A stretch of DNA of 64,000 bases, taken from NCBI GenBank assembly GCA_037385685.1, contig JARRMW010000001.1:1-64000 (forward strand), written 5' to 3'. Each line of letters starts with the position of its first letter. The first letter of the stretch is position 1. This DNA is from Sva-25 sp037385685. GTDB taxonomy: Bacteria; Pseudomonadota; Gammaproteobacteria; Chromatiales; Chromatiaceae. Below the pieces are notes generated by a model. It did not search any database. It was given only the letters and a program-made list of their open reading frames with translations, and was not told the origin of the DNA. Below are positions 25,987 through 34,801 of the stretch, one piece after another. The position numbers and the translations under genes were made by a program.

Positions 25987-26138
25987 ATGGACAGAACACA
26001 GGATTTCAGGAGACTGAACCGGCTCCCGAAGCAATGATTCCAACAAGCCGGGGGGAAGTGAACGCGAAGTTCGGTCAAAATCCCTGTGGCCATCCTGCAG
26101 GAATGGATCTATCCATGGAGAGTGTGTCGATCAGCTGA

Positions 26139-26990
26139 TCATTTCCTGCCCAGAAGGTACTGGTAATAATCCCGCTTGTTGCCGTCGTAGAGTTTTGCGG
26201 CCACCTTGGCGAGCCTGTTTGGCGAGAGCTCATCGGCAAAGGCGTCCAGAACGCGACGCTCCTCTGCCCCCAACATTTCCGGGCGGGCCTCTGCACCGGC
26301 GACCATGACAACGAATTCACCGCGTTGCTGGTTGGGATCTGCCGTGACGATCGCGACGAGACGAGCCAGCGTTCCGGGAATGACTGTCTCGAACGCCTTG
26401 GTCAGTTCGCGCGCCATGACCGCCTGGCGGTCTTCGCCGAAAAGATGCTGCATATCCGTCAGGGTCTGAAGGATGCGGTGCGAGGACTCGTAGAAAACCA
26501 TTGTCGAGCTGAAGTCCTTCAAAAGAGCAAGTCTGGCCTGGCGTTTTGATGCTGTGCGAGGCAGAAATCCCTCGAAAAGGAAACGGTCTGTTGGCAGTCC
26601 GGAGACACTCAAGGCAGTGATGACCGCGCTTGGCCCGGGAACCGGCACAACCTTCACGCCCTGTTCACGGCAACGGGCAACCAGCGGGAAGCCCGGGTCG
26701 CTGATCAGCGGGGTCCCGGCGTCGGAAACGAGTGCAATCCGGCGACCCTCTTCCAGTAACGCGAGCATGTGGTCGAGACGCTCTCGCTCGTTATGTTCAT
26801 GCAAGGAGAGCATGGCAGGCGCATGAATGTTGAGGGCATCAAGCAGTTTTTTCGTATGCCGTGTATCCTCCGCGGCGACAAGGTCGACCTCGCCTAGAAT
26901 TTCCACTGCACGGCGGCTGATATCGGAGAGATTCCCAATTGGCGTCGCCACGACATAAAGAACACCAGACGCGTTTGACATCCCGGCCAT
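26139..26990 (-). CDS. rsmI: 16S rRNA 2'-O-ribose C1402 methyltransferase RsmI
   Basis: RsmI methylates the 2'-O of C1402 in 16S rRNA. The protein is a tetrapyrrole-methylase-fold SAM enzyme: LYVVATPIGNLSDIS at the N-terminus, VAAEDTRHTKKLL, ALVSDAGTPLISDPG and VPVPGPSAVITAL are all family signatures. The ATG at 26990 gives 283 residues; ATG 26981 (MSNASG) is equally possible, while the GTG further upstream adds a non-conserved extension. It is divergent from lpoA, the usual arrangement in gammaproteobacteria. Confidence 0.97.
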   Translation of the reverse strand: MAGMSNASGVLYVVATPIGNLSDISRRAVEILGEVDLVAAEDTRHTKKLLDALNIHAPAMLSLHEHNERERLDHMLALLEEGRRIALVSDAGTPLISDPGFPLVARCREQGVKVVPVPGPSAVITALSVSGLPTDRFLFEGFLPRTASKRQARLALLKDFSSTMVFYESSHRILQTLTDMQHLFGEDRQAVMARELTKAFETVIPGTLARLVAIVTADPNQQRGEFVVMVAGAEARPEMLGAEERRVLDAFADELSPNRLAKVAAKLYDGNKRDYYQYLLGRK

Positions 26991-27047
26991 CACTACAGAT
27001 ACTCTTTTGGCATTAATATAAGGAATTACCACGCTTACCCGCCCTCT

Positions 27048-28781
27048 ATGCTAACACCCAACAAGCTCCTGATATTTCTCTTTTGCGCTGCATTGCTCAT
27101 TGCAGGCTGCGAGTCCACCGTGAAGAGCGGCAACTACTCCATGGCAGGCGAAACACAGGAGCAGCGTGCGGAGCGACTGGCACAGGCCGGTGACTATGCA
27201 GGGGCCGCATACCTCTTTGAGCGCATCGCTGGTGACCGGTCGGGTGACAGTCGCACCAAGGACCTTCTCACAGCGGCTGACTACTACCTGCTGGCCAACG
27301 ACCTCTACTCGGCCCGTCGCATCATGCAGTCGCTGGACGGCATCGACAGCAGCAAATTCCCGCTCTACCCCGTGATCAGGGCCGATCTCTTGCTCAGGAA
27401 CGGCAATACATCCGCCGCGCTTCTGGCTCTCGGCCAGCCCCCGGGCAGCAGGGATGACTACCTCAGCTATCGCTACTACGCCACGCTGGCGAGAATCCAG
27501 ATGCAGGCGGATAACAGGCGCGCAGCCCTGGACACCATGCTGCAACTCGATGGATCCATCCGGACTGACAACTGGCGACTGGCAAACCAGCGCGCCATCA
27601 TCGCACTGCTCTCGGGACTGCAGGTCAGCGAACGCCAGCAGTTGATGATCGACAACGATCCCGTCGTTGCCGGCTGGGCCATCCTTGCCGACATCCTGAA
27701 CCACAGCATGTCACTGCCCGACAGAAACACGAGACTCGCAGCCTGGAAAACAAGCTACCCGTCCCACCCGGCACTCCGGCAACTCTACGAGGCTGATATG
27801 ACGGGCGCTGCGGGCAGCGTGGGGGATATTGCCGTGTTGCTGCCGATCAGTGGTGTTTATGCCAGGGCGGCCACCGCCATTCGCCAGGGCATCGAGATGA
27901 CTCACAGCATGCTGCCTCCGGAAAGGCGACCAGCGCTGACATATATCGACAGTACAGATATCTCCTCTGCCCTGTCGCAAGCGCAAAATGCAGACCTTAT
28001 CCTGGGCCCTTTGACGAAAGAGGCAGTGGAAACCGTTATTTCAGGGGGTAGCTCCGGCAAGACGATGATTACCCTGAACCAGGCCAGTGACTACTCACCT
28101 GGCGGAATCCTCCAGTTCGGCCTTTCAACATCTGCAGAAGGTGCGATGATTGCCGACAAGGCCTGGCAGGACGGGCTGCGCTCTGCGGCGATCATCTATC
28201 CGAATGCCAGCTGGGGAACACGATATTTTGAAGGCTTTCGCGAGCGCTGGGAATCGCTGGGCGGCTATGTCGCAGGCAGCATCAGCTATGACCAGAATGA
28301 AAAGGATTTCAGTGCCCTGATGAAAAGCCTCATGCAGAATGGTGGCGATTTCGTCTTCATCGTCGCCAAGCCCGTCACTGCCCGCCAGATACGTCAGCAA
28401 GTCGGCTTTTACGGAAGCGCCGGGACGCCTGTCTATGCAGCATCAACTGCCTATGACCGCAGGCTCTATGGCGTACAGGACCGCGACTTCAACAACGTGA
28501 AGGTCCCTGTCCTGCGCTGGACTGTGCCTGGCCAGTCTGTGCCCGGGGTGCCTGACTGGGAGAGCTTCAAAGCGACCGGAAACTTCGACCCGGCACTCGC
28601 GAAATTCTATGCGCTGGGCATCGATGGACTGCTTGTCGCCATCAACAACGAGACGCTCTCCAACGGCGGTTCTGTGACAGGCGCAACCGGCGATTTGCGT
28701 GTGAGTATGAACGGCATCATCCAGCCCGTCATGTTCTGGCTGTATTACCAGGACGGTATTCCGGTACCACTCTACTACTGA
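27048..28781 (+). CDS. lpoA: Penicillin-binding protein activator LpoA
   Basis: LpoA is an outer membrane lipoprotein that reaches through the peptidoglycan to stimulate PBP1A. The 577-residue protein has a lipoprotein signal with lipobox LIAGC (Cys21), an N-terminal helical TPR-like domain (residues about 35-240) and a C-terminal periplasmic-binding-protein-like domain starting near DIAVLLPISGVYARAA. Its enzyme partner PBP1A is encoded at 59812-62127 in the same window. It begins the lpoA-yraN-dolP row and is divergent from rsmI. Confidence 0.92.
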   Translation: MLTPNKLLIFLFCAALLIAGCESTVKSGNYSMAGETQEQRAERLAQAGDYAGAAYLFERIAGDRSGDSRTKDLLTAADYYLLANDLYSARRIMQSLDGIDSSKFPLYPVIRADLLLRNGNTSAALLALGQPPGSRDDYLSYRYYATLARIQMQADNRRAALDTMLQLDGSIRTDNWRLANQRAIIALLSGLQVSERQQLMIDNDPVVAGWAILADILNHSMSLPDRNTRLAAWKTSYPSHPALRQLYEADMTGAAGSVGDIAVLLPISGVYARAATAIRQGIEMTHSMLPPERRPALTYIDSTDISSALSQAQNADLILGPLTKEAVETVISGGSSGKTMITLNQASDYSPGGILQFGLSTSAEGAMIADKAWQDGLRSAAIIYPNASWGTRYFEGFRERWESLGGYVAGSISYDQNEKDFSALMKSLMQNGGDFVFIVAKPVTARQIRQQVGFYGSAGTPVYAASTAYDRRLYGVQDRDFNNVKVPVLRWTVPGQSVPGVPDWESFKATGNFDPALAKFYALGIDGLLVAINNETLSNGGSVTGATGDLRVSMNGIIQPVMFWLYYQDGIPVPLYY

Positions 28782-28795
28782 GAGGAGCAACAAGG

Positions 28796-29152
28796 ATGAC
28801 GACACGTGCGACAGGACGTCGTGCAGAACTGCTCGCGAGAGATTTCCTTCGTCAACAGGGACTCAAGCTGGTCGAGCAGAACTGGTCTTGCCGGCATGGC
28901 GAGATTGACCTGATCATGCGTGAACGTGACGTCCTGGTCTTCGTTGAAGTACGTTTTCGCAAGAACAGCCGATTCGGAACCCCCGCAGCCACCGTTGGTC
29001 ATATCAAGCAGCGCCGACTTGTCCTTGCAGCACAGCACTATCTGCAACGGCTGGGCAGGCAGCCGCCCTGCCGTTTCGATATTATCGCCATGACAGCCGA
29101 ACCGGAACGGCAGATGGAATGGATACGCAACGCGTTCGATGCAACGGTATAA
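28796..29152 (+). CDS. yraN: UPF0102 / YraN family nuclease-like protein
   Basis: The 118-residue protein belongs to UPF0102, a small family with a Holliday-junction-resolvase/PD-(D/E)XK-like fold. Visible motifs are GRRAELLARDFLRQQG, the core GEIDLIMRERDVLVFVEVR with the D and E-x-K-like (here EVR) positions, and KQRRLVLAAQHYL. The role is unproven. It follows lpoA by 14 bp. In E. coli diaA lies between yraN and dolP; here it is absent. Confidence 0.9.
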   Translation: MTTRATGRRAELLARDFLRQQGLKLVEQNWSCRHGEIDLIMRERDVLVFVEVRFRKNSRFGTPAATVGHIKQRRLVLAAQHYLQRLGRQPPCRFDIIAMTAEPERQMEWIRNAFDATV

Positions 29153-29181
29153 TGCCCATGATGAAAAACCCCGAGAAAAAA

Positions 29182-29769
29182 ATGAAAGCTGTACTACCCC
29201 TGATGCTTTCTGCTGCGCTTGCACTGCCTTTCCTTGCTGGCTGCACGGTTGCCGTCATCGGTGGCACCGCAGCGACTGTCGCAGCCATTCATGACAGGCG
29301 AACCACCGGCACGATCATCGAGGATCAGAACATCAAGCTGCGCGTGCGCAGCCTTCTGTCAGATCATCCGGAAATCAACAGCAGGTCCAATATCAGTGTG
29401 ACCAGCTATAACCAGCGCGTGCTCCTGTATGGGCAGACCGAGGATGCCGCCCTTGCCGATGCCTTTGCAGAAAAGGTCAGCAAGCTGCCGAAGGTCAATG
29501 CTGTCTACAATGAAGTCATCGAGGGTGCGCGTAGCGATGCGTGGGACTACAGCCGCGATACTGCACTGGTCACCAAGATCAAGACGTTGCTGGTTAACGT
29601 GGACGTCGAGGACTTTGATCCCACCCGCGTGAAAGTCGCTGCAGACGATGGCAACATCTACCTCATGGGTCTTGTCACACCTGATGAAGGGGCGGCTGTC
29701 GTTGAATATGTCCGCGGTATCAGCGGCGTCAAACGTGTCGTCGAAATTTTTGAATACATCAGTATCTGA
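29182..29769 (+). CDS. dolP: BON-domain outer membrane lipoprotein DolP (YraP)
   Basis: DolP is a two-BON-domain lipoprotein that supports outer membrane integrity and localises to division sites in E. coli. The start at 29182 (MKAVLPLMLSAALALPFLAGC) matches the E. coli YraP opening, has GAGAAAAA upstream and gives the lipobox LAGC; ATGs at 29152 and 29158 would lengthen the signal peptide. The first BON domain runs from about NIKLRVRSLLSDHPEI and the second from TALVTKIKTLLVNV to the end; GVKRVVEIFEYISI is the typical final strand. Confidence 0.93.
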   Translation: MKAVLPLMLSAALALPFLAGCTVAVIGGTAATVAAIHDRRTTGTIIEDQNIKLRVRSLLSDHPEINSRSNISVTSYNQRVLLYGQTEDAALADAFAEKVSKLPKVNAVYNEVIEGARSDAWDYSRDTALVTKIKTLLVNVDVEDFDPTRVKVAADDGNIYLMGLVTPDEGAAVVEYVRGISGVKRVVEIFEYISI

Positions 29770-31150
29770 TCTCCCTCCCGAGGCCCTCGAGGCCTTGTCG
29801 GAGGCTGCCGGCAAGGACAACCTGCTTACGGAGGCCGCTGACTGCTGGCCCTATGCCTATGACAACAGCCGCAGGCAGTCGCCCCCTGGCGCCGTTGTCT
29901 TTGCACGCTCCCACGACCAGGTCGCTGCAGTCGTCTCTGCCTGCAACAGTTACCGTATTCCGCTCGTCAGTCGGGGCAGTGGAACCGGGACGACAGGCGC
30001 GACTGTTCCACTCGATCATGCCGTCGTACTTTCCTTCGAGCGTATGAACCGGATTCTGTCCATTGACAATGACAACCGCATGGCGACCGTCGAACCCGGG
30101 GTCACCAATGCCCAGCTGCAGGCTGCTGCTACAGAACAGGGCTTTTTCTGGCCACCCGATCCGACCAGTGCCGCAGTCTGTACCGTCGGAGGCAACCTGG
30201 CCTATAACTCGGCCGGTCCGCGTGCCGTGAAATATGGCACGCCACGCGAAAACACGCTTGCCCTGCGTGCCGTCACCGGTAGCGGCGAATCCATGCGAAC
30301 CGGTTCCATGACAACCAAGGGAGTAGTCGGCTACGATCTGACACGGCTGCTGATTGGTTCTGAAGGGACCCTGGCTGTGATCACAGAGGCGACCCTGAAA
30401 CTGACGCCGCTGGCCGAGACACGGCGCACGCTCAGCGCCAGCTACAGTTCCATCCATGCGGCTGCACGCGCCGTTGCTGCCATCATGGCCCAGCCTGTCA
30501 CACCCTATGCCCTTGAATTCATGGACAGGCAGGCACTCGAGATGGTGCGAAAATTCTCTTCGATCGACCTGCCTGATGCGATCGGAGCCATGCTCATCAT
30601 CGAGGTCGATGGCATGACCGATAGCATCGGGGAAGCGCTGAAGCGGATTGCGGCTGCTGCTGAAAACGACGAATGCATTGACATCAATCTCGCAGAGACT
30701 CCGGACGCTGTCGACAAGCTCTGGAAGACACGCAAATCGCTGTCACCAGCCCTGCGCAATGTCGCGCCAAAAAAGATCAACGAGGATGTCGCTGTCCCCA
30801 TCTCCAGTATGCCTGCGTTGATCGAGGGGCTCGAGCGGCTCTCTGGCGAGCATGAGATCACCATCGTTAATTTTGGTCACGCAGGCAACGGCAACATCCA
30901 TGTCAATCTCCTCGTCAACCCGGATGATGCCGCTGAGATGCAACGCGCACATGCCTGCCTCGCAGAGGTCTTTGCGCTCGTTATCGCTCTGAAAGGAACG
31001 CTTTCAGGCGAGCATGGCGTCGGGCTGGAAAAACGGGATTTCATCGGCATGGAAATCGACCCCGTCTCGCTGCGTCTCATGCACAGCATCAAGCAACAGT
31101 TCGACCCGAACAACATCCTCAATCCCGGCAAGACTCTGCCGCCGATTTGA
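29708..31150 (+). CDS. FAD-linked oxidase, GlcD / D-lactate dehydrogenase type
   Basis: The protein has the PCMH-type FAD-binding domain (RGSGTGTTGATVPLD, TVEPGVTNAQLQ, CTVGGNLAYNSAGP, GYDLTRLLIGSEGTLAVIT) and the C-terminal FAD-oxidase domain ending in SGEHGVGLEKRDF and FDPNNILNPGK. Such enzymes oxidise 2-hydroxy acids such as glycolate or D-lactate and pass electrons to quinone or a partner. No GlcE/GlcF or iron-sulfur partner lies beside it. The start is unclear: ATG 29708 overlaps dolP by 62 bases, while TTG 29750 gives an N-terminus (NTSVSDLPPEALEAL) more like relatives. Confidence 0.88.
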   Translation: MSAVSAASNVSSKFLNTSVSDLPPEALEALSEAAGKDNLLTEAADCWPYAYDNSRRQSPPGAVVFARSHDQVAAVVSACNSYRIPLVSRGSGTGTTGATVPLDHAVVLSFERMNRILSIDNDNRMATVEPGVTNAQLQAAATEQGFFWPPDPTSAAVCTVGGNLAYNSAGPRAVKYGTPRENTLALRAVTGSGESMRTGSMTTKGVVGYDLTRLLIGSEGTLAVITEATLKLTPLAETRRTLSASYSSIHAAARAVAAIMAQPVTPYALEFMDRQALEMVRKFSSIDLPDAIGAMLIIEVDGMTDSIGEALKRIAAAAENDECIDINLAETPDAVDKLWKTRKSLSPALRNVAPKKINEDVAVPISSMPALIEGLERLSGEHEITIVNFGHAGNGNIHVNLLVNPDDAAEMQRAHACLAEVFALVIALKGTLSGEHGVGLEKRDFIGMEIDPVSLRLMHSIKQQFDPNNILNPGKTLPPI

Positions 31151-31173
31151 GGCTTTCTTAAAGAAAAGACACG

Positions 31174-31318
31174 TTAACCACGAAGAACACCAAGGACACG
31201 AAGGCTGTCTGGCTTAACACATCAGGGCCCGGGATGAGTTCGACTTCAGATTACTGCTCTAGAGATGAACAACACACGGAAGTCCACTCTTGGTGACCTC
31301 TGTGTTCTTTGTGGTTAA
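31174..31318. repeat. Inverted-ended repeat element, copy 1
   Basis: A 145-bp unit begins TTAACCACGAAGAACAC and ends in the near reverse complement GTGTTCTTTGTGGTTAA; the inverted ends extend over about 26 bp with a few mismatches. The interior contains GACACGAAGGCTGTCTG and GAACAACACACGGAAGTCC. It encodes no protein and resembles a non-autonomous MITE-like or palindromic repeat. A second copy follows after 34 bp. Confidence 0.8.
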
Positions 31319-31352
31319 AAAAACAATCTGCGTAAATGCGGGCATGCAATGC

Positions 31353-31495
31353 TTACCACGAAGATCGCAAAGGACACGAAGGCTGTCTGACTCAACACAT
31401 CAGGGCCCGGAATGAACTCGACTTCAGATTGCCGCTTTACAGATGAACAACACACGGAAGTCCACCCTTGGTGACCTCGGTGCTCTTCGTGGTAA
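31353..31495. repeat. Inverted-ended repeat element, copy 2
   Basis: This 143-bp unit is a direct repeat of copy 1, about 88-90% identical by eye over 125 bases, starting TTACCACGAAGATCGC and ending GCTCTTCGTGGTAA. It ends 12 bp before the murJ stop codon, so it forms the 3' flank of the murJ transcript and could fold there. Confidence 0.8.
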
Positions 31496-31507
31496 AAAAA
31501 GAAAAGC

Positions 31508-33046
31508 CTACGCAGGCGGCCGGCCGCGGAAGTCGCTAACCCGCATCCCGAGTAGAAAGAGCGTTCCGAAATAGACACAGGCGCCCCCTGACACGAGCAG
31601 CGACAACATACCGGTTTTCCACCAGCCTCCGGCCGTCACCCAGGTCTCTGATGGACCGGCGAACCAGAACAGCGCTGCTCCCATGACAGCCGAGGCAAGA
31701 AGCGTCTTGAATAAGACTATCCACCACCCGGCAGGCGGCATGTAAACCCCGGCCTTTCTGATCTGCGTGAAGAGCAGCCCGGCATTCACGCCTGCCATGG
31801 CAGTCGTCGCCAGCGCCAGGCCAACATGCCCGAGCGGCTTGAACAGCACCAGGCTGATCGTCACATTCACGATGATGGCAATCACGGCGATACGCACTGG
31901 CGTCCTCGTGTCCTGCCGTGCGTAGAAGCCGGGAGCGAACACCTTGACGAGCAGGAAGGGAAAGAGGCCGAAGGCGTAAGCCATGAGGCTGCGGCTCGAC
32001 ATATCGACATCCCTGGCATCAAACACCTGCGACTGGAAGAGTGTACTGATGAGCGGGACGGCCAGTACGAAGAGTGCAACAGCGGCGGGCAGGCCGATCA
32101 GCACGACCCAGCGAACTCCCCAGTCGATCAGGGCCGAGAATTCTTCCCGGGAAGAGGTCTGATAGGTGCGCGACAGGTTCGGCAGCACAACTGTCGCAAG
32201 GGCAGCACCAAGGATACCAACCGGAAACTCCAGCAGCCTGTCCGAGTAGTAAAGCCAGGAGATACTGCCCTCGATCAGCAGGGAGGCGATCAAAGTATTC
32301 AGCAAGAGACCGATCTGCGTCGCCGAGGCGCCGAAGACCGCCGGCCCCATGAGCCTGAGAACCTTGCGCACCCCTGGATCCTTCAGGCTCGGCACGGGTT
32401 TTGGCAGCAGCCGCAGCTGATGCAGAAAGGGCAGATTAAAGGCCAGCTGGGCAGCACCCGCGATCAAGACCCCCCAGGCAAGCCCCATGACCGGCTGCTC
32501 GAAGAGTGGCGCCAGCCAGTATGCAGCACCGATCAGAGAGAGATTGAGCAGCACCGGTGTGAATGCAGGCACGCCGAACCTGTTGTGGGTATTGAGTATC
32601 GCGCCGGAGAACGCGGTCAGTGAGATAAAAAAGAGATAGGGAAAGGTCAGGCGCAGCATTTCGCCGGCAAGGGCTGCATCGCCGGTCTCGCCGAAATACC
32701 AGCCCGGTGCAAAAATCGCGATCAGTAGCGGACCTGCAATAACTCCGAGCAGGGAGATCCCGAGGGTCACCAGACCCAGTACACCGGCGACGTGATTGAC
32801 AAAACTGCCAAGATCGGAGAATTCACGCGTCTCCTTGTATTCGCTGAGTACAGGAACAAAGGCGACTGCGAAAGCCCCCTCGGCAAAGATCCGACGGAAG
32901 AGATTGGGCAACTTGAACGCGACGAAAAAGGCATCGGTTGCCTCGTTGGCCCCAAAGAGCCGGGCGAATACCAGGTCCCGCAGGAATCCCAGCACCCTGG
33001 AAAGAGTTGTGAATCCGCCGACTTTCGCCAGTGCCCTGCCCAGCAT
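31508..33046 (-). CDS. murJ: Lipid II flippase MurJ
   Basis: MurJ (MviN) moves lipid II across the inner membrane. The 512-residue MOP-superfamily protein has about 14 membrane segments; typical motifs are TTLSRVLGFLRDLVFARLFGA at the N-terminus (shortened here to its family core), AFKLPNLFRRIFAEGAF with the essential arginines, and YYSDRLLEFPVGILG. It works with MraY, MurG, FtsW and FtsI encoded in the dcw cluster. It is divergent from the GumN-like gene, and rpsT lies beyond that, a common gammaproteobacterial neighbourhood. ribF-ileS-lspA are not nearby. Confidence 0.97.
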   Translation of the reverse strand: MLGRALAKVGGFTTLSRVLGFLRDLVFARLFGANEATDAFFVAFKLPNLFRRIFAEGAFAVAFVPVLSEYKETREFSDLGSFVNHVAGVLGLVTLGISLLGVIAGPLLIAIFAPGWYFGETGDAALAGEMLRLTFPYLFFISLTAFSGAILNTHNRFGVPAFTPVLLNLSLIGAAYWLAPLFEQPVMGLAWGVLIAGAAQLAFNLPFLHQLRLLPKPVPSLKDPGVRKVLRLMGPAVFGASATQIGLLLNTLIASLLIEGSISWLYYSDRLLEFPVGILGAALATVVLPNLSRTYQTSSREEFSALIDWGVRWVVLIGLPAAVALFVLAVPLISTLFQSQVFDARDVDMSSRSLMAYAFGLFPFLLVKVFAPGFYARQDTRTPVRIAVIAIIVNVTISLVLFKPLGHVGLALATTAMAGVNAGLLFTQIRKAGVYMPPAGWWIVLFKTLLASAVMGAALFWFAGPSETWVTAGGWWKTGMLSLLVSGGACVYFGTLFLLGMRVSDFRGRPPA

Positions 33047-33116
33047 GTCCTTCTGATCGTGCCAAGAAAGCCTGTAGTATACAGAGTGACCAGTTTCACC
33101 AGAAAAAGGATTGCCG

Positions 33117-34019
33117 ATGCGGTGTCATGCACTCCTGTTCCTGTTCCTGCTTTTCGTACCCGCAGCTGAAGCGCGCGGCCTCGACAGGGTCATCAAGCCG
33201 GCTCTGATCGAGCTGGATACCAGACCGCCAAGCTGGCTTTTCGGAACCATCCATCTGCCGGATCCACGTGTCACCAGGCTGCACCCGGACGCTGTCAGAG
33301 CTTTCGAACAGGCAGATGCCGTCTACACGGAAGTCCCGATGGACTCGAAAAGCACCATGCAGATGGGGCTTGAGAGTCTGCGCAGTGATGGCAGGACACT
33401 CTACGATGTCCTTCCCCGCGCGACATGGCAACGTCTCGATGAACGGCTAAAACGCATCCACTCGCAGCTGGGTGCAAAACTGCTGTTGCCGATGAAAACA
33501 TGGGCTGTTTATGGCGGCATGCTGCTTCTCGAATCCCAGATGCAGTACCCCGATCTCAGACCGCTCGACTGGCAGCTCTACAGGAAAGCCGTCGAAGCCG
33601 GCAAACAGGTCGGCGGCCTCGAGAAGGTCGAGGAGCAGATCCGGGTCTTCGAAGACTTCAACGAAACAGATCAGCAAGAGATGCTGCTGGCACTGCTCGA
33701 TGAGATGGACAGATTCGACCTCAGGCAAGAGAGCATTACCGAGTTCATGATCCAGTGGTACCTGAGTGGCGACTACATGCGCTTCGAGGAACTGCTGGAA
33801 ACCATGCCAATGGCAAGTGACCCGGGCCTCAGGAAAGCGCTGGAAAAACAGCTTGTTTATGAGAGAAACGCACGCTTTGCGAAGCGAATTGCTGAAAAAA
33901 TTCGTGAAAATCCCGAAAAAAGCTTCTTCTTTGCCATCGGGATGGGACATCTCGGGGGCGAGCGCAGCATTCAGGCCTTGCTCGAACAGGCCGGCATCGG
34001 GATCAGGAAGGAGAAATAG
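33117..34019 (+). CDS. TraB/GumN family protein, exported
   Basis: The 300-residue protein has a signal peptide (MRCHALLFLFLLFVPAAEA) and a TraB/GumN (Tiki-like) domain: the N-terminal PSWLFGTIHLPD motif, GLEKVEEQIRVF in the middle and FAIGMGHLGGERSI near the C-terminus. Eukaryotic Tiki relatives are metalloproteases; the conserved GTIH and GMGHL histidines fit that, but bacterial substrates are unknown. ATG 33117 has AAAAAGGA 6 bp upstream, preferred to the in-frame TTG at 33111. It probably acts in the periplasm. Confidence 0.88.
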   Translation: MRCHALLFLFLLFVPAAEARGLDRVIKPALIELDTRPPSWLFGTIHLPDPRVTRLHPDAVRAFEQADAVYTEVPMDSKSTMQMGLESLRSDGRTLYDVLPRATWQRLDERLKRIHSQLGAKLLLPMKTWAVYGGMLLLESQMQYPDLRPLDWQLYRKAVEAGKQVGGLEKVEEQIRVFEDFNETDQQEMLLALLDEMDRFDLRQESITEFMIQWYLSGDYMRFEELLETMPMASDPGLRKALEKQLVYERNARFAKRIAEKIRENPEKSFFFAIGMGHLGGERSIQALLEQAGIGIRKEK

Positions 34020-34030
34020 CCGCCGGATGT

Positions 34031-34059
34031 TTGACAAATAGCCGCTTTACGGGCAGAAT
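34031..34059 (+). promoter_or_regulatory. rpsT promoter
   Basis: TTGACA (34031-34036) and CAGAAT (34054-34059) are 17 bp apart, giving a strong sigma-70 promoter starting about 90 bp before rpsT. Confidence 0.75.
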
Positions 34060-34157
34060 CTCGCCTCTTGATTATCCGGGCCGCCCGATTTACCACAACA
34101 GGCGCCATGAAAGCCCGGCAAAGTTATTGAATTGAAACAGATTCCAGGAGATATCCA

Positions 34158-34418
34158 GTGGCCAACTCAGCACAAGCTCGCAAGCGCGTCAGGCAGTCGG
34201 AAAAGGCACGTCGACACAACGCTTCACGCCGCAGCATGATGCGCACATCTCTCAAGAAGGTGGTCTACGCGATCGAGAGTGGTGACAAGGAGGGCGCTGC
34301 AGAAGCCTACAAGGCGGCCGTTCCGGTCATTGACCGCATGGCGAACAAGGGCCTGATCCACGCCAACAAGGCCGCACGCCACAAGTCCCGTCTCAACGCC
34401 CAGATCAAGGCGATGTAA
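34158..34418 (+). CDS. rpsT: 30S ribosomal protein S20
   Basis: S20 binds 16S rRNA early in 30S assembly. The 86-residue basic protein (ANSAQARKRVRQSEKARRHN) is typical. The start codon is GTG at 34158 with CAGGAG 8 bp upstream. In E. coli rpsT uses UUG and S20 represses its own translation partly through that weak start; a non-ATG start here is consistent with the same control. Confidence 0.98.
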   Translation: MANSAQARKRVRQSEKARRHNASRRSMMRTSLKKVVYAIESGDKEGAAEAYKAAVPVIDRMANKGLIHANKAARHKSRLNAQIKAM

Positions 34419-34454
34419 TCACGCCGGCTTATCGCCGGGGGTTACTAAAAAAAT

Positions 34455-34484
34455 GCCTGCCCGGATATCCGGGCAGGCTTTTTT
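34455..34484. terminator. Bidirectional terminator between rpsT and the small secreted protein
   Basis: GCCTGCCCGG-ATAT-CCGGGCAGGC is a perfect 10-bp stem with TTTTTT on the plus strand and AAAAAAA before it, so it can stop transcription from both convergent genes. Confidence 0.95.
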
Positions 34485-34499
34485 GTGGGGCATGTGAGA

Positions 34500-34700
34500 T
34501 TACTCGCAATCGTCCTCTGGCGCACCTTCCTTCTTCTTTTTACCCTCAGCCGCCTTCTCGCCTTCTGCAGCAGCTTCTGTCGCTGCTTCCTTGGCTTGTT
34601 CGGTCGCGGCCTCGGCTGCTTTCTCGGCGTCACCTTCACTACTGGCAACTGCAGGGAAGGCGAATGCCAGCAAGAGGGCCATAAAAAGAATTCTCATCAT
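34500..34700 (-). CDS. Small secreted Ala/Glu/Lys-rich protein
   Basis: The 66-residue product has a signal peptide (MMRILFMALLLAFAFPAVA) followed by a 47-residue low-complexity, probably helical repeat region made almost only of A, E, K and G (EKAAEAATEQAKEAATEAAA) and an acidic end with one cysteine (GAPEDDCE). GAGGAG lies 7 bp before the ATG, and it shares a bidirectional terminator with rpsT, so it is likely real. I know no function; similar alanine-rich small periplasmic proteins occur in many proteobacteria. Confidence 0.75.
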   Translation of the reverse strand: MMRILFMALLLAFAFPAVASSEGDAEKAAEAATEQAKEAATEAAAEGEKAAEGKKKKEGAPEDDCE

Positions 34701-34749
34701 TGTCTACTCCTCGGTAAATACAGACCGTCACCAATCATGGAAACGGTTG

Positions 34750-34786
34750 GGTTAAGATTAGTCGTCAACCTCTTTTCATCTTAACC
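34750..34786. promoter_or_regulatory. Perfect 9-bp inverted repeat upstream of glnE
   Basis: GGTTAAGAT (34750-34758) and ATCTTAACC (34778-34786) are exact reverse complements separated by 19 bp. They lie between the divergent starts of the small secreted protein and glnE. The spacing would put the half-sites about 2.7 helical turns apart, suitable for a dimeric regulator; none is known. Confidence 0.35.
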
Positions 34787-34801
34787 GAAACAGAACATCG
34801 A

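Noticed and set aside
31174..31495. CRISPR array
   Set aside because: Only two long units with inverted ends; there are no short regular repeats with unique spacers and no cas genes.
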